From Persicobacter sp. CCB-QB2 (GTDB lineage Bacteria; Bacteroidota; Bacteroidia; Cytophagales; Cyclobacteriaceae), in the NCBI RefSeq assembly GCF_001274635.1, contig NZ_LBGV01000001.1, forward strand, positions 3,779,564 to 3,843,563: a DNA stretch of 64,000 nt, written 5' to 3'. Below the pieces are notes generated by a model. That model worked only from the letters and a program-made list of their open reading frames with translations. It was not told the DNA's origin and ran no database searches. Positions 42,507 through 51,360 of the stretch are shown piece after piece (positions within the stretch are counted from its first letter, which is position 1; each line of letters begins with the position of its first letter). The position numbers were made by a program, and so were the translations under genes.

Positions 42507-43816
42507 ATGAAAATAGCCGTAGTTGGTACAGGTTATGTAGGTTTGGTATCCGGAACTTGTTTTGCTGAGACAGGGGTGGATGTTACCTGCGTAGATATAG
42601 ATGAAAACAAAGTGGAAAAGATGAAAAATGGGGTAGTGCCCATTTATGAGCCTGGGCTCGAGTTGCTTTTCCATAGAAATATTGAGCAAGGTCGTTTGCA
42701 CTTTACCACTTCCTTGGAAGAGGGGATTAAGGATGCAGAGGTGATCTTTTTAGCATTGCCAACGCCTCCGGGTGCGGATGGTGCTGCGGATTTGAAGTAT
42801 GTATTGCAGGTAGCCGATCAGCTGGGACATATTTTGGATCATTATGCGGTGATTGTAGATAAGTCTACGGTACCAGTAGGAACCGGAGAGAAGGTGCAGG
42901 CCGCTATTGCTGCAAATGCAAAAGTGGATTTCGATGTAGTTTCCAATCCGGAATTTCTACGCGAAGGAGTTGCGGTAGATGATTTCATGAAGCCGGATCG
43001 CGTGGTGATCGGTTCTACTTCAGAGAAAGCGGCCAAGATCATGGATCGCTTGTATCATCCATTGGTGCGTTCGGGTAACCCAATTATCCATATGGACTTG
43101 CGTTCTGCGGAATTGACCAAATATGCGGCCAATTCTTTCTTAGCGACCAAAATCACTTTTATGAATGAGATTGCAAACATGTGTGAGCTTTTGGGTGCAG
43201 ATGTGGATTTGGTGCGTAAGGGTATTGGTACAGACAGCCGTATTGGTAAGCGTTTCTTGTTTGCCGGTATTGGTTACGGTGGATCTTGTTTCCCGAAGGA
43301 TGTTTCCGCTTTGGCAATGTCTGCAGGTGAAGTGGATTACGATTTCCGTATTCTAAAGGCGGTGATGGATGTGAACCATGGTCAGAAGACGAAGTTGATC
43401 TCTAAAGTTTCGCAGTACTTTGATGGTGATTTGAAAGGAAAGAAGATTGCCCTTTGGGGATTGGCATTCAAACCCGAGACGGATGATATTCGTGAGGCGC
43501 CAGCCTTGTACAATATCGAAGCCTTATTGGATGCAGGTGCAGAAGTGGTGGCTTATGATCCCGAAGCAATGGAGAATGTTCAGGGGTATTGGGAGACAAA
43601 ATCACTTTCGCTAAAGATGCTTATGCTGCATTGGAAGGCGCTGACGCTCTGATGATCATGACGGAGTGGCAATTGTTCCGTACTCCTAACTTTGAGAAGA
43701 TCAGAACAAGCCTGAATAATCCGGCGATCTTTGATGGTAGAAACTTGTATGATGTAAATGATATGCGTCAGCAAGGATTTTATTATGTATCGATTGGTCG
43801 AGAGGTAGCGAAATAA
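42507..43816 (+). pseudogene. ugd: UDP-glucose 6-dehydrogenase, frame broken near the C-terminus
   Basis: The first frame (42507-43652) encodes the NAD-binding domain (KIAVVGTGYVGLVSG), the middle domain and the catalytic Cys in GYGGSCFPKDV. It then derails after residue 362 into an unrelated tail. The second frame, entered at GDKITFAKDAYAALEG and ending at 43816, supplies the missing 74 residues of the UDP-binding domain. One extra G in the GGG at 43591-43593 would join them into a normal 436-residue enzyme. The enzyme makes UDP-glucuronate for the capsule. As given, the C-terminal domain is lost, so activity is doubtful unless the break is a sequencing error. Confidence 0.85.
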
Positions 43817-43838
43817 TAATTTCCTATCACCTATAAAA

Positions 43839-43870
43839 AACCTCCTGAGTAGTTCTCAGGAGGTTTTTTT
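43839..43870 (+). terminator. Strong terminator at the end of the capsule locus
   Basis: An 11-bp perfect stem AACCTCCTGAG / CTCAGGAGGTT with a 5-nt loop and a T-run, just after ugd. Confidence 0.9.
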
Positions 43871-43959
43871 ATATCCGCAGTTTTCTGTTTTTTTTAAATT
43901 CTATGATTAGTTTAACTTAGTAAATAAAATTAGGTTAATATTCTTTCCCAAGCTGTAAT

Positions 43960-44379
43960 ATGGAGTTGAACTTTGATAGATTCCGCCTGTCTTTTGCTCG
44001 CCTGGATGCGCAGTGGGTGAATTTCCAGAAAATAGATAATACTTTGCCTGTAATAACCCAAGAGGCGATTCGCGAATCGGTGATTCAACGTTTTGAGGTT
44101 TGTTACGACTGTCTCTGGAAGGTATTGAAGAAATATATGATTAATGAATTGGGCGTAGCCGAAGTGCCCAATAGCCCCAAACCAATTTTGCGCTTGGCGA
44201 ACGAAAATGGCTTGTTGGAGGGGGATATGGAGCGGTGGATGAAGTATGCCAATGCCAGGACTTACACTTCCCATGATTATAGTGGGGCAAAAGCAGAAGA
44301 TGCTTTAAAACTGATTGAATTCTATATTGACGATGCAAAGCAATTATTCGAGAAGATGACAGGAGAAAAATGGAAGTAA
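43960..44379 (+). CDS. HEPN toxin of a HEPN-MNT pair (first unit)
   Basis: A 139-residue helical protein of the HI0074 (nucleotidyltransferase substrate-binding) family, now known as HEPN toxins. The motif R-x4-H-x-Y is intact: R100, H105 and Y107 in ARTYTSHDY. In characterised pairs this motif forms the RNase site, and the Tyr is AMPylated by the MNT antitoxin. The end overlaps the MNT gene by 10 bp. No clear promoter was found; it follows the capsule terminator by about 90 bp. Confidence 0.9.
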   Translation: MELNFDRFRLSFARLDAQWVNFQKIDNTLPVITQEAIRESVIQRFEVCYDCLWKVLKKYMINELGVAEVPNSPKPILRLANENGLLEGDMERWMKYANARTYTSHDYSGAKAEDALKLIEFYIDDAKQLFEKMTGEKWK

Positions 44380-44669
44380 GGGATTTGGATCTATCGGCGA
44401 AAGATTTGGGAATACTTCAATCTATCTTGAATCAATATTTTCCTGATGCACAGGCTTGGGCCTATGGCAGCAGGGTGACCGGGAAAGCGAGACCTGGCTC
44501 TGATTTGGATGTCGTGGTTTTGGTACCTTGTGCTTCCCCAGCTTTTTATGAAATGCGGGAAGCTTTGGCGGAGAGTGATATAAGTGTTCGGGTAGATTTA
44601 TTTGTCTGGGGAGAAATTCCAGGACAATTTCAGGAACAGATCAAGGAAGCTTTTTTTATTTTACAATAG
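44370..44669 (+). CDS. MNT nucleotidyltransferase antitoxin (first unit)
   Basis: A 99-residue minimal nucleotidyltransferase. The catalytic motif GS-x10-DxD is complete (G33, S34, D45, D47), so it should be enzymatically active. By analogy with studied HEPN-MNT systems it would neutralise the preceding HEPN protein by adding AMP. It overlaps that gene by 10 bp and precedes the second HEPN gene by 9 bp. Confidence 0.9.
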   Translation: MEVRDLDLSAKDLGILQSILNQYFPDAQAWAYGSRVTGKARPGSDLDVVVLVPCASPAFYEMREALAESDISVRVDLFVWGEIPGQFQEQIKEAFFILQ

Positions 44670-44678
44670 TTCGATGTT

Positions 44679-45068
44679 ATGGAAGAATTAAGATGGAAAC
44701 AAAGATTTGAAAATTATCAAAAGGCTTTGTCGTATCTGGAATTGGCTTTAGATAAAGAAGATGTCGATGAGGTGACCAGAGCCGGGATAATACAATTTTT
44801 TGAAATGACTTTAGAGTTGGCATGGAAAACGATGAAAGATTTGCTGAATGAGGAAGGCTTTGAAGTCAAAAGTCCGCGGGAAACCATCAAGCAGTCCTTA
44901 CAATATGGCATGATTGAGGAGGGGCACTTATGGCTGGATGCTTTGCAAAAGCGAAACTTAATGGCACATACCTATGATCAGGCTTCGGCGGTTGAGGCGG
45001 AAGATTTGATCAGAAATGAGTATTACCCATTGATGTTGGCATTACAATCTTATTTAGAAAATAAATGA
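44679..45068 (+). CDS. HEPN toxin of a HEPN-MNT pair (second unit)
   Basis: A 129-residue HI0074-type HEPN protein with an intact R-x4-H-x-Y motif (R92, H97, Y99 in KRNLMAHTY). It is clearly diverged from the first HEPN protein, so this is not a recent duplication. It overlaps its MNT partner by 4 bp, indicating coupled translation. The four genes run head to tail as two complete toxin-antitoxin units in one apparent operon. Confidence 0.9.
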   Translation: MEELRWKQRFENYQKALSYLELALDKEDVDEVTRAGIIQFFEMTLELAWKTMKDLLNEEGFEVKSPRETIKQSLQYGMIEEGHLWLDALQKRNLMAHTYDQASAVEAEDLIRNEYYPLMLALQSYLENK

Positions 45069-45388
45069 AATCTTCAGGTTTAAGAGATACGGATTTAGCT
45101 TGTATTTTCAAGGCAGCAACGGGATTTCCGGAAATTGAGCGCATTTTGCTATTTGGATCCAGAGCGCTGGGAACCCATCGAAAATGGTCCGATGTGGATT
45201 TGGCAATATTCGGGTCTGCGGTAGATCTTGATGTGGTGGCGAATTTTAAATTTCAGTTGGAGGAAGAATTGCCCTTGCCTTATTTTTTTGATGTGGTGAA
45301 CTATCAAAAGCTTAATAACCCTGCGCTGAAAGAACACATTGACCAATATGGCAAGGAAATATACAATAAGCGGGAGGCTGGATTTTAA
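45065..45388 (+). CDS. MNT nucleotidyltransferase antitoxin (second unit)
   Basis: A 107-residue minimal nucleotidyltransferase with GS-x10-DxD complete (G31, S32, D43, D45). It starts with ATGA overlapping the second HEPN gene. It differs strongly from the first MNT protein outside the motif, which argues for separate specificity of the two pairs. A dispersed repeat and an inverted repeat follow. Confidence 0.9.
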   Translation: MKSSGLRDTDLACIFKAATGFPEIERILLFGSRALGTHRKWSDVDLAIFGSAVDLDVVANFKFQLEEELPLPYFFDVVNYQKLNNPALKEHIDQYGKEIYNKREAGF

Positions 45389-45406
45389 CAGGGGGTGAAT
45401 AAAAGA

Positions 45407-45536
45407 GCGTCCGGCTTAGGGATAGAGGCAGCGGCGCAGCCGTTTGTTTGAGCTCTTTTTTGCAGCCTAAATGCGTAGCGGCTCGCAAAAAAAGCGAGTG
45501 CCGAAAGCCCGACCGACGTCAGGAGGGAAGCCCCAA
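45407..45536. repeat. Dispersed intergenic element, copy 1
   Basis: About 130 bp with layout shared with 52963-53094: GGGATA, a GC-rich patch, TTTGAGCTCTTTTTTGC, a hairpin loop, GCAAAAAAAGCGAGTGCC, AGCCCG, a small GC hairpin and GCCCC. The T-rich and A-rich arms can pair into a stem. No protein is encoded. It resembles interspersed elements common in Bacteroidetes genomes; I cannot give it a certain family name. Confidence 0.6.
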
Positions 45537-45544
45537 AAGAAAGC

Positions 45545-45598
45545 CATGAATCTTTTCTGTTGCAATTTCAACAAAAAGATTCATGACTTGCATTTTTT
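45545..45598. terminator. Long inverted repeat between convergent units
   Basis: A perfect 12-bp inverted repeat CATGAATCTTTT / AAAAGATTCATG (45545-45556 and 45574-45585) with an inner GTTG/CAAC pairing makes a long hairpin. A T-run follows at 45593-45598. It lies between the rightward HEPN-MNT operon and the leftward cysQ, so it may terminate one or both. Confidence 0.55.
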
Positions 45599-45629
45599 GT
45601 ACGTAATTTAGTGCAGAAAAGAAGGGGTG

Positions 45630-46391
45630 TTAGAATCCAAGTACAAGGAATCCCGGGTTCAACAAGTTCTCCTTATTATAAGTAAATTCCGTTTCTTCCG
45701 TATTGCCGATATACATTCTGGCACCTGCGGCTAAAACAACAGCCTGTCCGGCAGCGGTATCCCATTCCATGGTCGGGCCGTGGCGGTAATATAGATCTGC
45801 CTTTCCTTCGGCCACCATGCAGAATTTTAAAGAGCTCCCCACCGACATTTCGTCTGTAACGCCATATTTGTTCAACACTTCCTCTTCCTCAGGGGAGGCA
45901 TGAGAAGCAGAGCGTACCGCAATACGGTTTTCCGCTTTTTGGTTTACTTTTAATGCTTCAGCTGGCGCATCTCCTACTTGTTTGAAGGCTCCTTTTCCGG
46001 CTTGTCCATAATACATGGTATCGGTTACCGGGGTATAAACCACGCCCATAACCGGCTTGCCATTTTCAATTAGGGCGATATTGACGGTGAATTGGCCGTT
46101 GCGTTTGATGAATTCCTTGGTACCATCCAATGGATCGACCAAAAAGAAGGTCTCCCATTTGGAGCGTACTTCATAAGGGATATCTTTTCCTTCTTCGGAG
46201 ATGATGTGCGTTTCAGGATAATTTTTTCTAAGCGCTGCAACGATCACCTCATTGGCCGCCTGATCCGCTAAAGTCAATGGAGAATCGTCTGCTTTATAAT
46301 CCACCACATTGGCCTGATTCGGGTCGTGATAGATTTTTAGGATAGCCGCTCCGGCAGCCTTGGCGATAGGTAAGAGTTGTAGTATGTCCAT
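45630..46391 (-). CDS. cysQ: 3'(2'),5'-bisphosphate nucleotidase CysQ
   Basis: A 253-residue inositol-monophosphatase-fold enzyme from the ATG at 46391. The metal-binding motifs are DSPLTLADQAAN (about residues 36-47), ISEEGKD (about 67-73), DPLDGTKEFI (about 90-99) and WDTAAGQAVVLAAGA (about 209). CysQ hydrolyses the by-product PAP, relieving inhibition of sulfotransferases and PAPS enzymes. It is divergent from cysC-cysD-cysN, which make PAPS, so the genes form one functional unit. Confidence 0.94.
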   Translation of the reverse strand: MDILQLLPIAKAAGAAILKIYHDPNQANVVDYKADDSPLTLADQAANEVIVAALRKNYPETHIISEEGKDIPYEVRSKWETFFLVDPLDGTKEFIKRNGQFTVNIALIENGKPVMGVVYTPVTDTMYYGQAGKGAFKQVGDAPAEALKVNQKAENRIAVRSASHASPEEEEVLNKYGVTDEMSVGSSLKFCMVAEGKADLYYRHGPTMEWDTAAGQAVVLAAGARMYIGNTEETEFTYNKENLLNPGFLVLGF

Positions 46392-46564
46392 ATTTAATAT
46401 TTTTCTGCTCAAATATTATTATTAAGGGCAAATTGCATATAATAATTGGGAATAATTTAAAAACGTTGTCAATTTGTCCACGTTATAAAATTTGGCTAAA
46501 GAAAGTAAATTGTCATGTAATAATCGCATGAAGTTTTAGGGCTTTCTTTAACGAATAAATATTG

Positions 46565-46572
46565 TAGTTTTG
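46565..46572 (+). promoter_or_regulatory. -7 promoter element of cysC-cysD-cysN
   Basis: TAGTTTTG matches TAnnTTTG 28 bp before the cysC ATG. The sequence at the -33 position (CTTT, 19 bp upstream) is a weak match. Confidence 0.5.
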
Positions 46573-46600
46573 CATATTCATTTGCACTTCATCTAATTTT

Positions 46601-47203
46601 ATGAGCGACAATCATATATATCCTATTTTTGATACCATTCTTCAGCCGGCTGATAAGGAAAAACTTTTGGGTCAAAAGGCCAAGGTTTTCTGGATGGTGG
46701 GGCTGTCGGGATCCGGCAAGAGCACTTTGGCCAGAGCTTTGGAGAATGCATTGCATGAAAAAGGATATAAGACCATGTTATTGGACGGTGACAATTTGCG
46801 TACCGGTATTAACAATAATTTAGGGTTTTCACAGGAAGACCGTACTGAAAATATCCGCAGGGCGGCGGAAGTCTCCAAACTTTTTGCCAGCAGTGGTTTA
46901 GTGACCATCTGTTCATTGATTAGCCCGACGGCCGAAATTCGTCAAATGGCGAAAAATATTATTGGGGAGGATTGGTACGAGGAGGTATTTATTGAATGTC
47001 CGTTGGAGGTATGTGAGCAGCGTGATGTAAAAGGACTTTATGCCAAGGCACGAGCAGGCGAAATTAAGGATTTTACCGGCATCAGCTCTCCTTTTGAAGC
47101 ACCGGAAAATGCCGATATTGTGGTGAATACTGCTGAGCATGAGTTAAATGAAAGTCTGGACTTGTTGGTGAATTTTGTTGAGGCTAAAATCAAGACTTCC
47201 TAA
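46601..47203 (+). CDS. cysC: Adenylylsulfate kinase CysC
   Basis: A 200-residue APS kinase. It has the P-loop GLSGSGKSTLARAL (about residues 32-45), DGDNLRTGINNNLGFSQEDRTENIRR (APS-binding region) and FIECPLEVCEQRDVKGLYAKARAGEI. It phosphorylates APS to PAPS. It is a stand-alone CysC rather than a CysN fusion. cysD follows after 24 bp. Confidence 0.95.
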   Translation: MSDNHIYPIFDTILQPADKEKLLGQKAKVFWMVGLSGSGKSTLARALENALHEKGYKTMLLDGDNLRTGINNNLGFSQEDRTENIRRAAEVSKLFASSGLVTICSLISPTAEIRQMAKNIIGEDWYEEVFIECPLEVCEQRDVKGLYAKARAGEIKDFTGISSPFEAPENADIVVNTAEHELNESLDLLVNFVEAKIKTS

Positions 47204-47227
47204 TCCAAAAAGAAATAATCATTTGAT

Positions 47228-48133
47228 ATGAATTCATATAATTTAACACACCTGAAAGCCCTAGAGGCCGAAGCTATTTACTGCCTTCGAGAGGTAGCGG
47301 CGCAATTTGAAAATCCAGCCTTATTGTTCTCCGGCGGTAAGGATTCAATCGTGATGGCCTATTTGGCAAAGAAAGCCTTTTACCCAGGGCGCGTTCCTTT
47401 TCCATTGGTGCACGTGGATACAGGGCATAACTTCCCGGAGACGATTGAGTTTCGTGATAAATTCGTGAAAGATATTAATGCTACTTTGATCGTAGGGTCT
47501 GTTCAGCAGTCGATCGATGAAGGAAAAGTAGTAGAAGAAAAAGGGTTTAACGCTTCCCGTAATGCTTTGCAGACGGTGACTTTGTTGGATACGATTGAGT
47601 CCAATAAGTTTGATGCCGCATTGGGTGGAGGTCGTCGTGATGAGGAAAAGGCGCGTGCAAAAGAGCGTTTCTTCTCTCACCGTGATGATTTCGGTCAGTG
47701 GGATCCTAAAAACCAGCGTCCGGAATTGTGGAGCCTGTACAATGGCCGCAAGCACATGGGAGAGCACTTCCGCGTGTTCCCAATTTCCAACTGGACGGAA
47801 ATGGATATCTGGCAGTATATTTTGATGGAGAACATTGAGATCCCATCGATTTATTTCTCTCATGAGCGTGAGGTATTTGAGCGCGATGGGGTGATTTATG
47901 CTGATTCCGACTTTATGAATAAAAGGGATACCGAGAAGGTAGAGAAGCGCGTGGTACGTTTCCGTACCATTGGTGATATGAGCTGTACCGGAGCGGTAGA
48001 GTCCAGTGCTTCCACTTTGGAGGATATCATCAATGAGGTAGCAGCAGCTCGTACAACAGAGCGCGGTACTCGTGCGGATGACAAACGTTCGGAAGCAGCG
48101 ATGGAGGATCGTAAGAAGCAAGGTTATTTCTAG
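47228..48133 (+). CDS. cysD: Sulfate adenylyltransferase subunit 2, CysD
   Basis: A 301-residue PP-loop ATP pyrophosphatase. The PP-loop FSGGKDSIVMAYLA (about residues 35-48), VDTGHNFPET and the GGRRDEEKARAKER segment (about 137-150) are typical of CysD. With CysN it makes APS from sulfate and ATP. Length and order match the classical cysDN pair; a 66-bp gap precedes cysN. Confidence 0.96.
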   Translation: MNSYNLTHLKALEAEAIYCLREVAAQFENPALLFSGGKDSIVMAYLAKKAFYPGRVPFPLVHVDTGHNFPETIEFRDKFVKDINATLIVGSVQQSIDEGKVVEEKGFNASRNALQTVTLLDTIESNKFDAALGGGRRDEEKARAKERFFSHRDDFGQWDPKNQRPELWSLYNGRKHMGEHFRVFPISNWTEMDIWQYILMENIEIPSIYFSHEREVFERDGVIYADSDFMNKRDTEKVEKRVVRFRTIGDMSCTGAVESSASTLEDIINEVAAARTTERGTRADDKRSEAAMEDRKKQGYF

Positions 48134-48199
48134 GCCTTATTCTCTGATCAATTTTTAAACCTTTTATCCCCGGGCAAACAGCCCCTTATTTTACGAAAA

Positions 48200-49474
48200 A
48201 TGGAAAAGCATAATAATTCTGCTTATTTAAATATGGAATTGCTGCGGTTTACAACTGCAGGTTCTGTGGATGATGGTAAATCTACTTTGATCGGTCGTTT
48301 GCTATACGATTCAAAGTCCATCTTCCAGGATCAAATGGATGCGGTAGAGGAGTCTTCCCGCCGTCGTGGTGATGAGAATGTGAACCTGGCCTTATTGACA
48401 GACGGTCTTCGCGCAGAGCGTGAGCAGGGGATCACCATTGATGTAGCCTACCGTTATTTCGCTACGCCAAAGCGTAAGTTTATCATTGCGGATACGCCGG
48501 GTCATATTCAGTATACCCGTAATATGGTGACGGGTGCTTCTACAGCGAACTTGGCGATCATTTTGATTGATGCCCGTAAAGGGGTTATCGAGCAAACTTG
48601 CCGTCATACATTTATCGCTTCTTTGTTGGGGATTCCTCACATTGTGTTCTGTGTGAACAAAATGGACTTGGTGGATTACTCAGAGGAGCGTTTTCAGGAA
48701 ATTAAGGCCGAAGCAGAGGCTTTTGCAGCCAAATTGAAGGTGAAAGATTTCCACTTCTTGCCAATCTCCGCATTGGAAGGTGATAATGTGGTGAATCGTT
48801 CGGAGAAAACGCCTTGGTATGAAGGTCCCACCTTATTGTATTTATTGGAAAATATCCACATCGCTTCTGATGAGAACTTGATCGATTGTCGTTTCCCGGT
48901 TCAGTATGTGATCCGTCCTCAGTCGAATGAATTCCATGACTTCCGCGGTTATGCAGGAGAAGTTGCCGGTGGTGTGTTCAAAGTAGGCGATGAGGTGGCG
49001 GTATTGCCATCGGGCTTTACTTCTAAAGTGAAGACCTTAGAGTTGAATGGTGAGCAGTTCGAGGAAGCTTTCGCAGGAATGGCGGTGACCATGACTTTGG
49101 AAGATGAAATCGACATCAGCCGTGGTGATATGATCGTTCGCGTGAACAACCAGCCGGAGTCTACTCAGGATGTAGAGGCGATGATCTGTTGGATGAACGA
49201 GAAAGGGATGACTCCTGGTGGTAAATATGCCATTCGTCACACTTCTAGCGATGCTCGATGCATGATAAAAGAGGTGCAGTACAAAATGGACATCAATACC
49301 CTTCACCGATTGGAAGATGACAAGCAAATTGCCATGAACGATATCGCCAAGGTGAAATTGCGCGTGACGAAGCCATTGTTTGTGGATAAATATGAGACTA
49401 ACCGTCACACCGGTTCTTTCATCCTGATTGATGAAGCGACCAACGTGACTGTAGCGGCAGGAATGGTACTTTAA
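48200..49474 (+). CDS. cysN: Sulfate adenylyltransferase subunit 1, CysN
   Basis: A 424-residue GTPase of the EF-Tu-like superfamily. G1 is AGSVDDGKSTLIGRLL (about residues 12-27), followed by G3 DTPGHIQYTRNM and G4 NKMDLVD. It has the CysN-type LTDGLRAEREQGITIDVAYRYF switch. It couples GTP hydrolysis to APS synthesis with CysD. There is no C-terminal APS kinase domain, in agreement with the separate cysC. A terminator follows. Confidence 0.96.
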   Translation: MEKHNNSAYLNMELLRFTTAGSVDDGKSTLIGRLLYDSKSIFQDQMDAVEESSRRRGDENVNLALLTDGLRAEREQGITIDVAYRYFATPKRKFIIADTPGHIQYTRNMVTGASTANLAIILIDARKGVIEQTCRHTFIASLLGIPHIVFCVNKMDLVDYSEERFQEIKAEAEAFAAKLKVKDFHFLPISALEGDNVVNRSEKTPWYEGPTLLYLLENIHIASDENLIDCRFPVQYVIRPQSNEFHDFRGYAGEVAGGVFKVGDEVAVLPSGFTSKVKTLELNGEQFEEAFAGMAVTMTLEDEIDISRGDMIVRVNNQPESTQDVEAMICWMNEKGMTPGGKYAIRHTSSDARCMIKEVQYKMDINTLHRLEDDKQIAMNDIAKVKLRVTKPLFVDKYETNRHTGSFILIDEATNVTVAAGMVL

Positions 49475-49496
49475 TTCCTTCCTAAATAATATTTCA

Positions 49497-49528
49497 AAAG
49501 CCCGGGATTTTAGGATTTCGGGCTTTTT
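49497..49528 (+). terminator. Terminator after cysN
   Basis: AAAAGCCCG / CGGGCTTTT stem with a 14-nt loop and T-run. Confidence 0.85.
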
Positions 49529-49549
49529 CATTTTTTAGATCATTAGGTT

Positions 49550-51270
49550 ATGCATGTATCCTTAGAAAAATTTTTTAATGATATTTCTCCAGAGCTTTTG
49601 GAGACAGCCGACGATATGTTGCAAAATGGTCAGTTGGTCAGCCTGACGAAGACGGAGGAGGATTGGTATTGTGGGGAGGTTGCAGAAGGTAGTCAGGAGT
49701 ATCAGGTAGGTTTCAAAATAAGCCCCGAAGGGTTTATCAGTAATTTACGATGTGACTGTCCGGACCAACAGCATGTTTGTAAGCATATCGCGCTGCTGGC
49801 GAATGTACTCCAGGAAAACTCCCTGGATTATAGGTTGAGTTCCCGGGAAAAGGGCTGGGAAGCGCTGATAAAAAATGCCGACCGGAAGAAGCTGGAGGCG
49901 CTGGTATTGGATTTTGGAAGACGACAAGCCGATTTTCGGAACTTTGCGAAGCTAAAATTACAAGGGGCGGGGGAGGAAATCATTTCTGATCAAATTCCCT
50001 ATTATCGCCAACAGATAGGGGAAATTTATGATCGGCATAAATATAAAGGCTATATCGATTATCAGGCGAGCTTTCGGGTGAGTGAGGAACTTAACCAATA
50101 TGAAAAGTTGGCTTATGATTTTTTGGGATCAGGACATTGGAATGAGGTTTTTTGTATTTCAGCGGCTATCGTTATGGAAGGAATCACTGCGATGGGGGGA
50201 ATCGATGATTCTTCGGGTAATTGTGGCATGGGGATAGAAATGGCGCTGGAGGATATTGGCAAAGTACTGGAAAAAACCAAATCGAAAAATTTAAGGAAAA
50301 AAGTAGGCCTTTGGCTTTATGACCAGCTTCAGGATTCTGCCTATGGAAATTATGGTTGCTTTGATGATCAAATGTATGAGTTGTATCAACAAGTGGTTGC
50401 GGAGTTTGGGGAGGATGAGATTGAAAAGCAATATCTGGATTACAAAATTGGGCAGCTGAAGGGAAATCCCCAATCTCAAAATTCAAAAGTGCTCTATCAA
50501 CTTCTGCAAAAGCAATACGATGTATTTCAAAAGGAGGGTAGAACGGCAGAAGCGGATCAGCTGATTGTAGATCATTTGCAGTTTGATGAATTTCGTCAAA
50601 TTCGGATAGGGAAGTTGATGGAGGACAGTCTTTTTGAGGAGGCAGAGGTATTGTTAAAAGAAGGCATTGCTTTAGCACAGGAAAAGGAGGATGACGAATG
50701 GGTGAGAAAATGGCAATTGGCCTTGCTGGATTTGTTTTCACAGATTGGGGACATGAATAAATCCATCCAATTGTTAAAGTTCATGTATTTGGCGGATCCG
50801 GTATCATTGGTTTATTACCGAAAGTTGAAGAAGCTGGCTGGGGAAGAAAGCTGGCCTTTGCTTCGCAATGAATTGATGTTTTCTATCATGAATGACAAAA
50901 GGTGGGAGGTGGAATGCAAAGGTGAACATTCCTTTCATTATCCTTTGGCCAATGTTTTTGCTGAAGAGCAAATGTTTCGGGAACTGTTTGAATTAGTGAA
51001 ATCTTCAATGGATATGGCAATCGTGATGAAATATACCCCGCCATTGAAAACTCCGTTTGGAGAGGAGTTGAAGATCATTTATCGAAAAGCGATAAAACAA
51101 ATGGCCAAGCAAATGGGGCGGCCGGCCTATGAAACCTTAGCGGCTTATCTGGATAATCTGGCTACCATAAAAGGGGGATAGAGGAAGCGAGAGCGCTAAG
51201 GGAGGCTTTGGTGAAACAATATAAAACCAGGCGGGCAATGAGGGAGGAGTTTGAAAAGCTTCCTTGGTAG
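49550..51270 (+). pseudogene. SWIM zinc-finger protein, frame broken near the C-terminus
   Basis: A mostly helical protein with an N-terminal SWIM zinc finger: C68-x-C70-x6-C77-x-H79 in RCDCPDQQHVCKHIALLANVL. SWIM domains bind DNA or protein partners; the specific role is unknown. The frame stops at 51181 after residue 543. Adding one G to the GGGGG at 51173-51177 instead continues in frame for about 30 more residues (IEEARALREALVKQYKTRRA and on) to a stop at 51268-51270. Such a basic Arg/Ala-rich tail is typical of SWIM proteins, so I treat the break as a single-base loss or sequencing error. The protein may still work without the tail. Confidence 0.75.
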
Positions 51271-51360
51271 GCATGGATAGGTTTTATTAAGTCAAATTGA
51301 TTTGAAGTGGTATTTTTTATAAGGCATGGTTTGGGACAGTCCGCATAAAGAATGGTGGGT

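Noticed and set aside
47345..48121. Long antisense ORF (258 codons) opposite cysD
   Set aside because: cysD is a certain gene here; the antisense frame is open because of its codon bias and has no recognisable domain.
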